Shown here: in pieces, positions 51,041-60,235 of the stretch
Layout of the letters: each line of letters begins with the position of its first letter
Numbering within the stretch: position 1 is the first letter of the stretch
NCBI GenBank assembly: GCA_017397845.1
Contig: JAFQHU010000008.1
Span: 1 to 64,000 of the forward strand
Length of the DNA stretch: 64,000 bases
DNA from: Clostridia bacterium
GTDB lineage: Bacteria > Bacillota > Clostridia > Oscillospirales > Acutalibacteraceae
Reading direction: 5' to 3'
Notes under the pieces: model-generated
Databases searched by the model: none
What the model saw: only the letters and a program-made list of their open reading frames with translations
What the model was told of the DNA's origin: nothing
Position numbers and translations under genes: made by a program

Positions 51041-53431
51041 TTATTTTAAGGTTACAATCGTAACACCTGTCTCACCCTCACCGTAAACACCGAGACGGAA
51101 GGATTTGACATACTTACTTTTTCTCAGATGCTCCTGTATGCCCTTGCGCAGCACACCGGTGCCCTTGCCGTGAATTACTGTGATTTCACCGAGACCGAGA
51201 CGTAATGCCTGATCAATATATCGCTCAAGCTCCAATATACCCTCTTCCACGTTCATACCTCTGAGATCGCAACGGGTCTGAGCTTCACTGCCGGGAGAAA
51301 AAACGTGTTCCTTTTTGTTGGGTACACTGCGATTTTTGGATGTCTTTGTTTTTGATTTTTCCGCCAAACGGATATTTGAAAGGGGGGTGCGCATTTTCAT
51401 AATGCCTGCCAACACCTCGATGTTACCCTTTCTGTCCTCAAGGGCAGTTACTGTGGCTGTTTTTCCCATATCGATGAGGAAAACCTCATCTCCCAACTTA
51501 AGAGGGCGGGGCAGAACATAATTTTCATCCTCTATAACGGCCGCTACCACAGGGTTCGTGATATCGTCGAAGTCTGAAAGTCCCTTTTTCATCAGCTGTT
51601 TGGCTCTGCGTAACATTTCAGCCTTGTCGGCATTTTTGTCACTTTCCTTTTTCAGCTTTTCTAATTCAGAGGTAAGAGCGTAGGCACTTCGTTTCGCCTG
51701 TTCAACTATTTTAAGAGCCTGGCTCTGAGCCTTGTCCAACTCTCTTTGACGCATTTCCTCTATACTGTCTTTGTATTTCTGTGCCTGCGCTTTTTCTTTT
51801 TCCGCCTGTTCTTTGAGAGCCTCGGCTTCCTTTGTCTGCTCTTCAAATTCCTGACGGGATTTTTCGAGCGATTCGATTACATTTTCGAACTGAGTGCTTT
51901 CCTTTGATACAAGCTCCTTTGCTCTGTCAATAATGCCTTCCTCCATGCCGAGGCGCAGGGAGATAGCGAAAGCATTTGAACGTCCCGGTGTACCGATCAA
52001 AAGACGGTAGGTGGGCTTGAGAGAGGAAACATCGAATTCGCAGGAGCCGTTTTCTATGCCCGGTGTCTGCAAAGCGTAGGCCTTAAGCTCTGCATAGTGG
52101 GTGGTGGCGGCTATTCTGGCACCCTTATGATGGAGCTTTTCCAATATTGATATGGCGAGGGCGGCACCCTCAATGGGGTCGGTTCCCGCACCCAGCTCAT
52201 CAATAAGGACGAGTGAATGTTCGTCAGCTACGTCGATAATATTTATTATATTCACCATGTGTGAGGAGAAGGTGGAAAGGGACTGCTCTATGCTTTGTTC
52301 GTCACCTATATCGGCAAGTATATGGTCAAAGACACTCACACGGCTTTGATCCTTTACCGGGAGCATAAGACCGCACATGGCCATAAGACACATAAGTCCC
52401 ACTGTTTTTATCGAGACGGTTTTGCCGCCTGTATTGGGACCGGTGATGATGAGAGTGTCGAAGCTTTCGCCGAGCATGATATCTGTCGGAACGACCTTTT
52501 TCGGGTCAATAAGGGGATGTCGTGCCTGTTTGAGATTTATGATTCCTTCGTCATTAAGTATAGGCACTGTGGCCTTCATGGCGTAGGCAAGCTTCGCTTT
52601 GGCAAAGATAAGATTAAGCTCCACAGCACATTCATAGCTTGCCTTTATGCCTTCGTAAAAGCCGCCTGCTTCAGCGGAAAGCTCATAAAGTATACGCTCT
52701 ATTTCTTCTCTTTCTTTGCCTTGGAGTACTTTGATTTCGTTGTTTGCCTCGACCACGGCAGCGGGCTCCACGAAAACTGTGGCACCGCTCGATGATGTGT
52801 CGTGTACGAGACCGCTGATTTCGTTTCTGTGTTCGATTTTAACGGGAACGACATATCTGCCGTTTCTCATAGTGACTATCGAATCACGCAAAAATTTCTG
52901 ATAATGCTGTGAATGTGTAAGCTTGTCCAGTTGGTCTCTTACCTTTGAAGAGGCGGCACGGATTTTTCTTCTGATTTCATAAAGAGCAGGGGAGGCATTG
53001 TCGCTCATTTCCTCTTCACTTATGATGGCATTTGTGATTCTGTCTTCGAGAAATTTATTGGGTGACATGGAGTAAAAGAGAGTGTCTATGCGGGTGGTGA
53101 TACCTGCATTTTTGCTTCTCCAATCACTCAAAGAGCGTATAACACGCAGCACCTCCGCTATGTCCAAAAGCTCACGCATATTAAGCACGCTGCCTGCGTT
53201 TGCACGGCTGAGAGCGTTATTTACATTTTTTAGAGAGCCGAAAGATGGGGCACCGAATTTCGCCATCAGAGCATGGGCGTCCTCAGTCTGACCCAAAAGA
53301 GCTTTTGCCAAATCTAAATTGCTTTCGGGCTCCATATGCTCTGCCAAATATCTCGCGTCCTCACAGGTCGTGTATTCCGTAAGCAGAGCCAGCACTTTAT
53401 TAAGCTCAAGTGAAATATGATGCTTGTTCAT
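51041..53431 (-). CDS. mutS2: MutS2 endonuclease/recombination suppressor
   Basis: A 796-residue MutS2. ATG at 53431 gives the usual MNKHHISLELNKVLALL start; longer extensions run into recO. Core domains precede the ATPase: Walker A ITGPNTGGKTVS (about residue 330), Walker B LVLIDELGAGTDPIEG, and ATTHYAELK. A long coiled coil (about 510-640) and a C-terminal Smr nuclease domain (DLRGMNVEEGILELERYID, VIHGKGTGVL) follow. It suppresses homologous recombination or acts on stalled ribosomes. It follows recO in the minus-strand operon. Confidence 0.96.
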   Translation of the reverse strand: MNKHHISLELNKVLALLTEYTTCEDARYLAEHMEPESNLDLAKALLGQTEDAHALMAKFGAPSFGSLKNVNNALSRANAGSVLNMRELLDIAEVLRVIRSLSDWRSKNAGITTRIDTLFYSMSPNKFLEDRITNAIISEEEMSDNASPALYEIRRKIRAASSKVRDQLDKLTHSQHYQKFLRDSIVTMRNGRYVVPVKIEHRNEISGLVHDTSSSGATVFVEPAAVVEANNEIKVLQGKEREEIERILYELSAEAGGFYEGIKASYECAVELNLIFAKAKLAYAMKATVPILNDEGIINLKQARHPLIDPKKVVPTDIMLGESFDTLIITGPNTGGKTVSIKTVGLMCLMAMCGLMLPVKDQSRVSVFDHILADIGDEQSIEQSLSTFSSHMVNIINIIDVADEHSLVLIDELGAGTDPIEGAALAISILEKLHHKGARIAATTHYAELKAYALQTPGIENGSCEFDVSSLKPTYRLLIGTPGRSNAFAISLRLGMEEGIIDRAKELVSKESTQFENVIESLEKSRQEFEEQTKEAEALKEQAEKEKAQAQKYKDSIEEMRQRELDKAQSQALKIVEQAKRSAYALTSELEKLKKESDKNADKAEMLRRAKQLMKKGLSDFDDITNPVVAAVIEDENYVLPRPLKLGDEVFLIDMGKTATVTALEDRKGNIEVLAGIMKMRTPLSNIRLAEKSKTKTSKNRSVPNKKEHVFSPGSEAQTRCDLRGMNVEEGILELERYIDQALRLGLGEITVIHGKGTGVLRKGIQEHLRKSKYVKSFRLGVYGEGETGVTIVTLK

Positions 53432-53442
53432 TTTTGTTAACC

Positions 53443-54180
53443 TCAAATCATTTTTTTGTAAAAGTCCAAAGTTTTGAATCTTTTCCTTGTAACGCTTCTG
53501 AGATATTTTTCCGAAATATCGCATAAAGCCGAAAGTCCGTCCTCGGAAAGGCTGAAGCTGAAAATTTTATTTGGCGGAGCAAGACAGATATATCTCATAG
53601 CCGTCAGCACGCCGGGTGAGCAGGCAAAAAGCTTTTTACCGTTTTTGCATTTTTCGCAGTAAAGCTCTCCGGCAGCACAGTCGAAAAATATTTCGTCCTC
53701 ATTGAAGTCACACCCGCATCCGCAGCAGCATTCCACAGCGGGCATATAGCCGGCGAGAGTAAGCATACGAAGCTCGGTTACGCTTTTGATAAGAGAGATA
53801 TTCTTTTTACCGTCGCAGAGAAGATGCAATGCATTCAGTATGAGAGAAAGCTCTGCATCAGCTTTGTCCTCACGTGGAGCAAGCTCATATGTAAGCTCAG
53901 CGAAATACTGAGCTAAGGAAAGAATCGTCAGATCCTCGCGAAGACGGAAAAAAACCTGCTTTGGCACCGCATCCTTAAGTACATAAGAGTCTCCCTTTGT
54001 ACTTGCCAACGAAAAATCGGAATAAGCCAAAAGGCTTGTGGCACTGCTGTGTTTTCCAACCTTGGCACCGTTTGCAAAAATGCTTATAACGCCTCTTTCG
54101 CGGGTGAGCACGGTAATGATTTTGTCTTTATCTTTGAGAGGTCTTTCATTAATTATTATACCATCCGTCAAAATCGTCAT
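53443..54180 (-). CDS. recO: DNA repair protein RecO
   Basis: A 245-residue recombination mediator that loads RecA with RecR. It has an N-terminal OB-fold (TDGIIINERPLKDKDKIITV), then a helical domain with a Zn-binding set CCCGCGC and CEKC (about residues 150-180). ATG at 54180 follows GAGGAG. Its start lies inside the preceding small gene (overlap of 32 bases), and mutS2 follows 11 bases later. The yqzL-recO pairing is typical of Firmicutes. Confidence 0.92.
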   Translation of the reverse strand: MTILTDGIIINERPLKDKDKIITVLTRERGVISIFANGAKVGKHSSATSLLAYSDFSLASTKGDSYVLKDAVPKQVFFRLREDLTILSLAQYFAELTYELAPREDKADAELSLILNALHLLCDGKKNISLIKSVTELRMLTLAGYMPAVECCCGCGCDFNEDEIFFDCAAGELYCEKCKNGKKLFACSPGVLTAMRYICLAPPNKIFSFSLSEDGLSALCDISEKYLRSVTRKRFKTLDFYKKMI

Positions 54181-54346
54181 AGTTAAACTCCTCAGCATGG
54201 GGGTTGTTGAGATAAAATTCTTCGGCAGCCTCCATGTCCATCGAATCGAGAACGTCAGACTGTCTGTCTGCCGCATTTTTGTAGCGAAGATAATCGGAGA
54301 CCTTTCCTGTTTTCATAAAAATATTCCATAAATCTTTTTTGTTCAT
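54149..54346 (-). CDS. YqzL-like small protein
   Basis: A 65-residue acidic protein of the YqzL type: KDLWNIFMKTGKVSDYLRYK near the start, matching the W..F..TG....YL.YK pattern. YqzL genes sit between era and recO in Bacillus, as here. Function is unknown. The acidic C-terminus (EEFNYDDFDGWYNN) is longer than in Bacillus. GAGGTG precedes the ATG. Overlaps recO by 32 bases. Confidence 0.7.
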   Translation of the reverse strand: MNKKDLWNIFMKTGKVSDYLRYKNAADRQSDVLDSMDMEAAEEFYLNNPHAEEFNYDDFDGWYNN

Positions 54347-54420
54347 TTATGACACCTCACTGTAAATGATACTCATATCATTTGCAGAAAGACACGAAAA
54401 ATGCAATTCGCTTTTTTCAA

Positions 54421-54447
54421 ATTCGGAATGCGGAATTCGGAATCGCG
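54421..54447 (+). repeat. Heptad array R5, left of the four-helix-bundle gene
   Basis: ATTCGGA, ATGCGGA, ATTCGGA, then ATCGCG. Three heptads and a variant closing hexamer, plus-strand orientation, pointing toward the gene at 54486-54842. Mirror of R6. Confidence 0.7.
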
Positions 54448-54485
54448 CCATACCGATGAATTAACGGAAAGAATGTTCCCGCCCA

Positions 54486-54842
54486 TCAACTTTCTACCTT
54501 TTGTTTTTTCGTGATTGAAACAAGTATTTTTATAAGTTCCATACAGTCATTATAAATACTTTCAAAGTGTTTAGCTTCTATGTAATCACTTTCGTGAAGA
54601 AGTTCAAGCCAATATATTGTCTCCTCGGCTTCTTTAAGAGAAATATTGAATTTGGCATAAAAATCGGCAGAACTCTGCCCTCTGACAGCTTCCCTGGCAT
54701 TAGCACCGATGCTTGTGCCACTGCGAAGAATTTGCTTGGAAAGAACATACTCTCTTTTTTCTGTTGTCAAATATTTATACAATTTAATTATTCTTAAAGC
54801 AAAATGTTTACTTTTATCTAAAATTGCATTGTTCTCTTTCAT
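54486..54842 (-). CDS. S23/IVP-type four-helix-bundle protein
   Basis: A 118-residue helical protein of the family first seen encoded in 23S rRNA intervening sequences (TIGR02436-type). Motifs are FALRIIKLYKYL, SKQILRSGTSIGANAREA, and SLKEAEETIYWLELLHES. ATG at 54842 follows GAAG. Upstream open frame reaches into the heptad array but has no start support. Some relatives accompany retroelements or are mobile; its function alone is unknown. It splits the usual era-yqzL-recO order and lies between inverted heptad arrays R5 and R6. Confidence 0.8.
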   Translation of the reverse strand: MKENNAILDKSKHFALRIIKLYKYLTTEKREYVLSKQILRSGTSIGANAREAVRGQSSADFYAKFNISLKEAEETIYWLELLHESDYIEAKHFESIYNDCMELIKILVSITKKQKVES

Positions 54843-54906
54843 ATAACACACTTCTTTAAACGTCTTATTATGCGGAATATCACTTTTACAATTACGAAAT
54901 TTTCCT

Positions 54907-54940
54907 CGCAATTCCGCATTCCGCATTCCGCATTCCGCAT
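54907..54940 (-). repeat. Heptad array R6, at the era stop codon
   Basis: On the minus strand four ATGCGGA heptads and ATTGCG. The first base is the last A of the era TAA stop. Followed by the S23-type gene. Confidence 0.8.
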
Positions 54941-55827
54941 TAATCCAAGCCGAAATTATGAATAAGTCCTTCTCTGTTTCTCCAATCCTCTTTTACCTTG
55001 ACCCAACATTGCAGATTTATCCTGCAACCGAAAAATTTTTCCATATCCTGTCTGGCGTAGGTGGAAATACGTTTGAGGGATGCACCTTTTTTCCCGATTA
55101 TGATACCTTTGTGGCTTTCTCTTTCGCAGTAGATGGTGGCCTCAATATCCATAAGGTCCGTATCTGACCTTTCGCGCATTTTTTCTATGGAAACGGCTAC
55201 ACCGTGGGGGATTTCCTTGTCAAGGAGACGGAGCATTTTTTCTCTGATTATTTCGGAAGCCAGCACTCTTTCCGGTTGGTCGGTAAGTGTGTCTTCGGGA
55301 AAGAAATGCTCCGAGGGAAAGGCTAAAGCCTCAAGCTCCTTTTGTAATTCGTCTATACCGTCGTTTTTGGCGGCAGAAACAGGAACGATTGCTTCAAAGT
55401 CATATTCCGCTGTCATTTGCATGATTTTCGGCATTATTTCTTCTTTGTTTTCGATGGTGTCTATTTTATTTATGGCAAGGACAACGGGCATTTTCTGCTG
55501 ACGGAATTTTTCCAAAAGCTCTCTTTCACTGTCCTTTATATCCTCTGTACATTCTACCACGAAAAGACATGCATCCACACCTGAGATGCTGTCACCGACA
55601 GCCTTTATCATTTTTTCGCCCAATTTGGTTTTCGGGCGGTGGAAGCCGGGGGTGTCAGTAAAAACGAGCTGCGTTTCACCCGTTGTCAGCACACCCATAA
55701 TGCGAGTGCGTGTGGTCTGAGGTTTATCTGAAACGATAGCGATTTTCTGACCGAGCATACGGTTGAGGATGGAGGATTTGCCCACATTGGGTCTGCCTAC
55801 TATGGCAATAAAAGCGGTTTTAGTCAT
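54940..55827 (-). CDS. era: GTPase Era
   Basis: A 295-residue ribosome-assembly GTPase. G1 GRPNVGKSS (about residue 10), G3 DTPGFH, G4 NKID, and a C-terminal KH domain with GKKGASLKRISTYARQDM. It ends normally at NFGLD. AAAGGAA precedes the ATG. It follows the GH-like gene by 14 bases, so it lies in the rpe-rnf-era operon; the heptad array at its stop is not part of the coding sequence. Confidence 0.97.
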   Translation of the reverse strand: MTKTAFIAIVGRPNVGKSSILNRMLGQKIAIVSDKPQTTRTRIMGVLTTGETQLVFTDTPGFHRPKTKLGEKMIKAVGDSISGVDACLFVVECTEDIKDSERELLEKFRQQKMPVVLAINKIDTIENKEEIMPKIMQMTAEYDFEAIVPVSAAKNDGIDELQKELEALAFPSEHFFPEDTLTDQPERVLASEIIREKMLRLLDKEIPHGVAVSIEKMRERSDTDLMDIEATIYCERESHKGIIIGKKGASLKRISTYARQDMEKFFGCRINLQCWVKVKEDWRNREGLIHNFGLD

Positions 55828-55841
55828 AATTTTTTCCTTTC

Positions 55842-57071
55842 TTAATATACGCCCTCAGAGCTGTAAATGATGAAATCGGTGTAGCCTGCTCTTTGCATTT
55901 TTCTGACAAAGGAGGCGGAATATTCGGAAATATCTACGGTAAAGACGGCTTTCTTTTCTCCAATATTATTTTTCAAAGTCGAGAAAAGCGAGAAAACAGA
56001 GGCGTAATCCGTCTTTTTGTCGATGATAACATTTTCGGGCCTTTGCAGCGTATCCACGGCGAAGCCGTCAGCGGCGCAGGTCAGTACGGAGCCGGCATAA
56101 AGCTCGCTGTTCGGCTCCAAAACATCCTTTGCCGAGTGTCCCATAAGCAGAATACAGTTTTCGGGAAGAGCTTTTTTTACATCGTCCATAAAGGAGAGAA
56201 GGGTTTTATGCTTGCTGCTGTTTTTCTTTTCTCCGGGATAGGAGGCATTTTTTGCATTTTCGCCCGAAGGGAAGCTGACCTCTTCGAGTAATACTCCGTT
56301 TATTTTAAACTGTGTAACCTCTTTTATTATGCTGATAATATATTTGCGGGCATCGGCGGATAAGGGATTAAGCCGGTTTCCGCCTTTTTCTGATGATGAA
56401 TCAACCCAATTTACATCGGTGTTCATATATTTTACTGCCAATGAAGGAACAGTCGAAGCGACGGCATTATCCTTGAAGCAGTAAATCCGTGCAATCACCC
56501 TGATATCTTTTTCTTCGAAAAGGTCGAGTGCCTTTCTTATGGTGTCATTATCGAAAAGAAAAGCATGTGCAGTAATGGCGTTTTCGTTAAGTGAAGTGTA
56601 AGAAAGCTTACCCTCACTGTTTTTGAAATCAATAAGGACAGTATTGCAGTTTTTTCTTTTTATCTCTTTGATGAATTTTCCGATATATTCTCTGTCTCCT
56701 AACCTTTCCGCAGACATATAAAGTGCTTTTATGTTTTCGCCGTTAAAGGAGAGCTGAGGGTCAGTCGGTTCGTTTTCCTGTGTGTCGGTCAGGGTTGTTT
56801 CCGATTCGGAATCAAGCTTTTCTTTATCCGTGTAAGAAATATCCAACATAAGGTTTACGGTGAAATAGGAAAAGAGCATAAGAATGATAAAGAAAAAGCC
56901 CGTAAGGATGTTTTTTAATATGCGTTTTTTTCTGTGCTTTCTTCTTTTTCCCTCCAAAGGCATAATCTTTGAGGGAAATTCACGGGCAAAGGTATAATAG
57001 CTGTGTCTTATTCTTACTTTGCCGTTTTCGGGATAGGGAGATTTTTTCTTATCTGTTTTTTTCTTTGACAT
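55842..57071 (-). CDS. Membrane-anchored putative glycoside hydrolase (DUF4015-like)
   Basis: A 409-residue protein with a short basic cytosolic part, one membrane helix (about 53-75), a linker rich in Glu and Thr, and an external barrel-like domain (about 110-405). The segments NIKALYMSAERLGDREYIG, NCNTVLIDFKNSEGKL, RVIARIYCFKD and INGVLLEEVSFPSGE match the putative glycosyl hydrolase DUF4015 layout. The family's substrate is unknown. It starts 11 bases after rnfA-like. Confidence 0.65.
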   Translation of the reverse strand: MSKKKTDKKKSPYPENGKVRIRHSYYTFAREFPSKIMPLEGKRRKHRKKRILKNILTGFFFIILMLFSYFTVNLMLDISYTDKEKLDSESETTLTDTQENEPTDPQLSFNGENIKALYMSAERLGDREYIGKFIKEIKRKNCNTVLIDFKNSEGKLSYTSLNENAITAHAFLFDNDTIRKALDLFEEKDIRVIARIYCFKDNAVASTVPSLAVKYMNTDVNWVDSSSEKGGNRLNPLSADARKYIISIIKEVTQFKINGVLLEEVSFPSGENAKNASYPGEKKNSSKHKTLLSFMDDVKKALPENCILLMGHSAKDVLEPNSELYAGSVLTCAADGFAVDTLQRPENVIIDKKTDYASVFSLFSTLKNNIGEKKAVFTVDISEYSASFVRKMQRAGYTDFIIYSSEGVY

Positions 57072-57082
57072 AATTATTTTCC

Positions 57083-57676
57083 TTAAACAAAGAGAGTTTG
57101 ACCTGAAATGCAGCTCATAGCCAAAGCTATAAGTGAAATGTAAATGAAAAGTGCGGGGGTACCCTTGAATACATCGGGGATATAACGGTTGCCGTGTATG
57201 TGCTTCATGCCTGTGTTTATGAGGAGCATGGAAAGGGTAAAGGCAAACCCGGCACCGATACCCGTACCGACGGTTTCGGCAAAGGTGTAACCGGCTTTGA
57301 AATCAACCACGGGAAGGGCGATGATAAGAGTGTTCAGCGCACACATACCCAAAGAGTTCATGAATTTTTTGTCAGCCTTCAGCACTGTAAGACAGAACAG
57401 TGCCGAAAGTATATAAACCGCCAAAAGCACTATCGTGTATAATGCTATGCGGTATTTGGTTTCGAGAGAAAATATAAAGGGGATTTTATTGAGAAAGAAG
57501 CATATGAGCGAAAGGCTGAGAGAAAAAAACGTCACGGTGCCTCCGTACATAAAAAAATGCTTTGGGCGTTTTGCCATACGTATGCTTTCACTCATACCGT
57601 AGCCCGTACTGAAAATAATATTCTGTACCAACATAGCATAAAGGGCGGCGGTAAGCATCGAGGTGAAGTGGGTCAT
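57083..57676 (-). CDS. RnfA-like membrane subunit with one missing Fe-S cysteine
   Basis: A 197-residue protein with six membrane segments, in the RnfA/NqrE family. It has FAETVGTGIGAGFAFTLSMLL and DVFKGTPALFIYISLIALA at the right places. Each RnfA normally supplies two Cys to the intramembrane [2Fe-2S] centre. In the GICP motif, here SSTGYGM-like (about residues 23-28), the Cys is absent. The second (in LGMCAL, Cys112) is kept. Overlaps the previous gene by four bases, so it is translationally coupled. Confidence 0.8.
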   Translation of the reverse strand: MTHFTSMLTAALYAMLVQNIIFSTGYGMSESIRMAKRPKHFFMYGGTVTFFSLSLSLICFFLNKIPFIFSLETKYRIALYTIVLLAVYILSALFCLTVLKADKKFMNSLGMCALNTLIIALPVVDFKAGYTFAETVGTGIGAGFAFTLSMLLINTGMKHIHGNRYIPDVFKGTPALFIYISLIALAMSCISGQTLFV

Positions 57677-58461
57677 TTTCCGTCACCGCCTTTCTTTTCT
57701 TCCGTATCTGTGTGTCTGGGCCGGATCGTATCACCGTAATCACGGATGACCTTCGGTTTGGCCTTATTTTTATCGGCGAAAAGACCGGGATCCTTTTTTT
57801 CCGGCTTTTCATAAACTGCATTCATCGAAAAGGTGTCACGGACTTCATCGGGATAAAATTTAATGAGAAGCCATTTGTGTCCCGCTGCCATAAAGCCTAA
57901 AATGACCAATACCGTAAAGGGCATAGCGGTTTGGGGAAAACGGGGCAAAGTTTCCGGTGAGGTGAAAAGTGAACCGTAGGTTATATATTCTCTTACGGCG
58001 CCGACCGTCAGTGCGACGGCACCGTAGCCGATACCGGCGGCGACACCGTCTGTAAGAGCATTTACGGCACTTGTTTTACAGGCGAATTTTTCGCAGCGGA
58101 TAACGGCAAGAGCATTGACACAAAGCATATAAAAATAAATACCGAGACCTGCTCCGCCGTCAGAGGTGAGGGAAAATATATATTTGTCGCACAAAAGAAC
58201 CACGGCCAGGGAAATAAGGGTATAAACAGCCATGCGGAGCCAACGGGGTACTTTTTTCAGCGTAAGACTCGTCAGCACCTCCGTCACCGTAAGTACAGCC
58301 GTAACGCCCAAAGCGATACATAACCCGTTCACCGCCGTGGTGGCGGCACCGACTATGGGGCATATACCGATTATCTGTGTGAGCACAGGATTGTGGACAA
58401 AGCTTCCTTTGAAAAGAGCGGTAGAAAGACTGAGTACAGGTTTTGATTTTTTGTTTTTCAT
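57673..58461 (-). CDS. RnfE-like membrane subunit with one missing Fe-S cysteine
   Basis: A 262-residue protein; the first about 200 residues follow RnfE/NqrD. The first Cys is in IIGICPIVG (Cys34). The second half, normally NC followed by IILGRAEAF, reads VNALAVIRCEKFA, so Ala117 is in the Cys position. A cytosolic C-terminal tail of about 60 residues is rich in Lys, Asp and Arg and is unusual for the family. Overlaps rnfD-like and rnfA-like by four bases each. Confidence 0.8.
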   Translation of the reverse strand: MKNKKSKPVLSLSTALFKGSFVHNPVLTQIIGICPIVGAATTAVNGLCIALGVTAVLTVTEVLTSLTLKKVPRWLRMAVYTLISLAVVLLCDKYIFSLTSDGGAGLGIYFYMLCVNALAVIRCEKFACKTSAVNALTDGVAAGIGYGAVALTVGAVREYITYGSLFTSPETLPRFPQTAMPFTVLVILGFMAAGHKWLLIKFYPDEVRDTFSMNAVYEKPEKKDPGLFADKNKAKPKVIRDYGDTIRPRHTDTEEKKGGDGK

Positions 58462-59474
58462 TTTGTACCCGCCTTTCTTTTGAGTGCTTCTTTTTTCTTC
58501 ATGAGGGGCTTTTTATATTTTTCTGCTGTCTTTTTGGTGAGTATGGTTTCTCCCGTAACAGCGGGCCACAGAGCGTTTGTGATGAGAATACTGAAGCATG
58601 CTGCGTCGGGTGTTTTGGAAAAATATCTCAAAAGCATACATACTGCACCGCCCGTAAGGCCGTAAAGGAAAGCTCTGACAGGCTTACGGGGTGAGGTGAC
58701 CGGGTCGGTTATGAGAAGCAAAGAGACGAAAATAAGTCCGCCGGCGCACAGCTCGATTATCACCGATGACATTCTGCCGGAATTTACTCTGGGGAAAAGG
58801 AAGGCAAAGACCGCCGCCGACAGAAGATAGCCTGCAGAGGTGAAAAGTCTTTTCGGATGTCTTATGGCCATATAACCGAAGCCGCCTGCCAGCACCAACA
58901 TGCTTGTGGTACCGATGGCACCGGGGTAAGAACCCGACAGCAGAGATATTCTGCCGAAAACATTCAGAGAAAGGCTGTTTCCTTTTGAAAGCATATCGAA
59001 AACGGTTTCTCCCTTTACGAAACCTTCACTGCCGAAAAAAGCAAATTCACTGCCTGAAGCAGGATAGGTGAACACTGCGTCGGTGAACATCATCGCCGCA
59101 AAACAGAAGCCGGCCGCAGCGGGAAAAAACGGAGCATTTCTTACATCGCCGAAGGGGAGCTTCGCCGCCAACACGGCGAAGGCCGAAGCACTTATGCCCA
59201 CATAAAAGGGGGCGGAAACAGGCAGTAAAAGAGCAATTATCATGCCTGTGGTAAGGGCACTAAGGTCGCTGAGAGTGTTTTTTTTCAGCACCGCCTTAAA
59301 GCTGACAGCTTCACATAAAACTGCAGTAGCCGAGCAGATAAGAATTTGCCACAGAGCATATATGCCCCAATGATAAATTCCCACTGCGGACAGAGCAGCA
59401 CAGATGGCGAAAATGTCAGCATTATATCTGAAAACAGGATTTTTAAAAGAAAAAACTTCTTTACTGTTATGCAT
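58458..59474 (-). CDS. RnfD-like membrane subunit
   Basis: A 338-residue protein with about nine membrane segments, RnfD/NqrB family: NPVFRYNADIFA, LSDLSALTTGMIIALLLPVSA and PGAIGTTSMLVLAGGFGYM. RnfD carries FMN linked to a Thr in an (S/T)GAT motif. The corresponding place reads VKGETVF, with Thr157 kept but the context changed. A Lys-rich tail follows the last helix. First of the D-E-A gene trio, 17 bases after rpe. Confidence 0.8.
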   Translation of the reverse strand: MHNSKEVFSFKNPVFRYNADIFAICAALSAVGIYHWGIYALWQILICSATAVLCEAVSFKAVLKKNTLSDLSALTTGMIIALLLPVSAPFYVGISASAFAVLAAKLPFGDVRNAPFFPAAAGFCFAAMMFTDAVFTYPASGSEFAFFGSEGFVKGETVFDMLSKGNSLSLNVFGRISLLSGSYPGAIGTTSMLVLAGGFGYMAIRHPKRLFTSAGYLLSAAVFAFLFPRVNSGRMSSVIIELCAGGLIFVSLLLITDPVTSPRKPVRAFLYGLTGGAVCMLLRYFSKTPDAACFSILITNALWPAVTGETILTKKTAEKYKKPLMKKKEALKRKAGTK

Positions 59475-59491
59475 AACTACCTCGAAAAAGA

Positions 59492-60154
59492 TTAAAAGTA
59501 TTTTGCAGCCTTTTCACGCAAAAGGGCAATAGCCTCTTTGGGGTCCTGTGCACCGAAAACGGCAGAGCCTGCCACGAGTACGTTTGCACCTGCTTTGGCG
59601 GCTGTTTCTACTGTGGCGGGGGAAATACCGCCGTCAACCTGGATGTCCATTTCAATATTTCTTCTTTTACATTCCTCACGGAGCTTTTCGATTTTCGGCA
59701 TCATATCTGCCATAAAGCTTTGTCCGCCAAAGCCGGGCTCTACGGTCATGACGAGAACCATACCTAATTTTTCGAGATAAGGATATACTGCTTCGATTTC
59801 TGTGCCGGGTTTGACGGCTAAAGCGGCAATTTTTCCCTTTTCTCTGATGAAATCGATGGTTTCATCGACGGGTGAGTCAGCTTCCACATGAAAGCAGATA
59901 ACATCTGCACCCGCATTAATAAAATCGGGAATGTATTTGAGAGGCTCGCTTATCATAAGATGGCAGTCGAAAACAAGGTCGGAGCATTTTCTGAGGCATT
60001 TTATCAAGGGTGCACCTAAGGTGATATTGGGAACGAAATGTCCGTCCATAACATCTATGTGAAGCCAATCGGCACCGCAGCGTTTCATATTTTCGAATTC
60101 TTCACCCATTTTTGAATAATCACAGGAAAGAATAGACGGTGAAATTTTAATCAT
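59492..60154 (-). CDS. rpe: Ribulose-phosphate 3-epimerase
   Basis: A 220-residue TIM barrel enzyme interconverting ribulose 5-phosphate and xylulose 5-phosphate. It has ISPSILSCDYSKMGEE, LHIDVMDGHFVPNITLG (metal His and catalytic Asp), DCHLMISEP, TVEPGFGGQSF and QVDGGI. AAAGGAG precedes the ATG. It leads the minus-strand operon with the rnf-like genes and era. Confidence 0.97.
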   Translation of the reverse strand: MIKISPSILSCDYSKMGEEFENMKRCGADWLHIDVMDGHFVPNITLGAPLIKCLRKCSDLVFDCHLMISEPLKYIPDFINAGADVICFHVEADSPVDETIDFIREKGKIAALAVKPGTEIEAVYPYLEKLGMVLVMTVEPGFGGQSFMADMMPKIEKLREECKRRNIEMDIQVDGGISPATVETAAKAGANVLVAGSAVFGAQDPKEAIALLREKAAKYF

Positions 60155-60235
60155 AATGTTTTATCTCCTTTATATTAATTTATATTGATTATATATTATA
60201 ACAATTATAGAGGAAAAAATCAAGATTTATTGCAG

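Noticed and set aside
53432-53524. Longer MutS2 start at 53524
   Set aside because: It would overlap the 3' end of recO; the MNKHHISLE start is the family norm.
54907-54940. Heptad arrays as CRISPR
   Set aside because: Units are directly adjacent 7-mers with no spacers and no cas genes.
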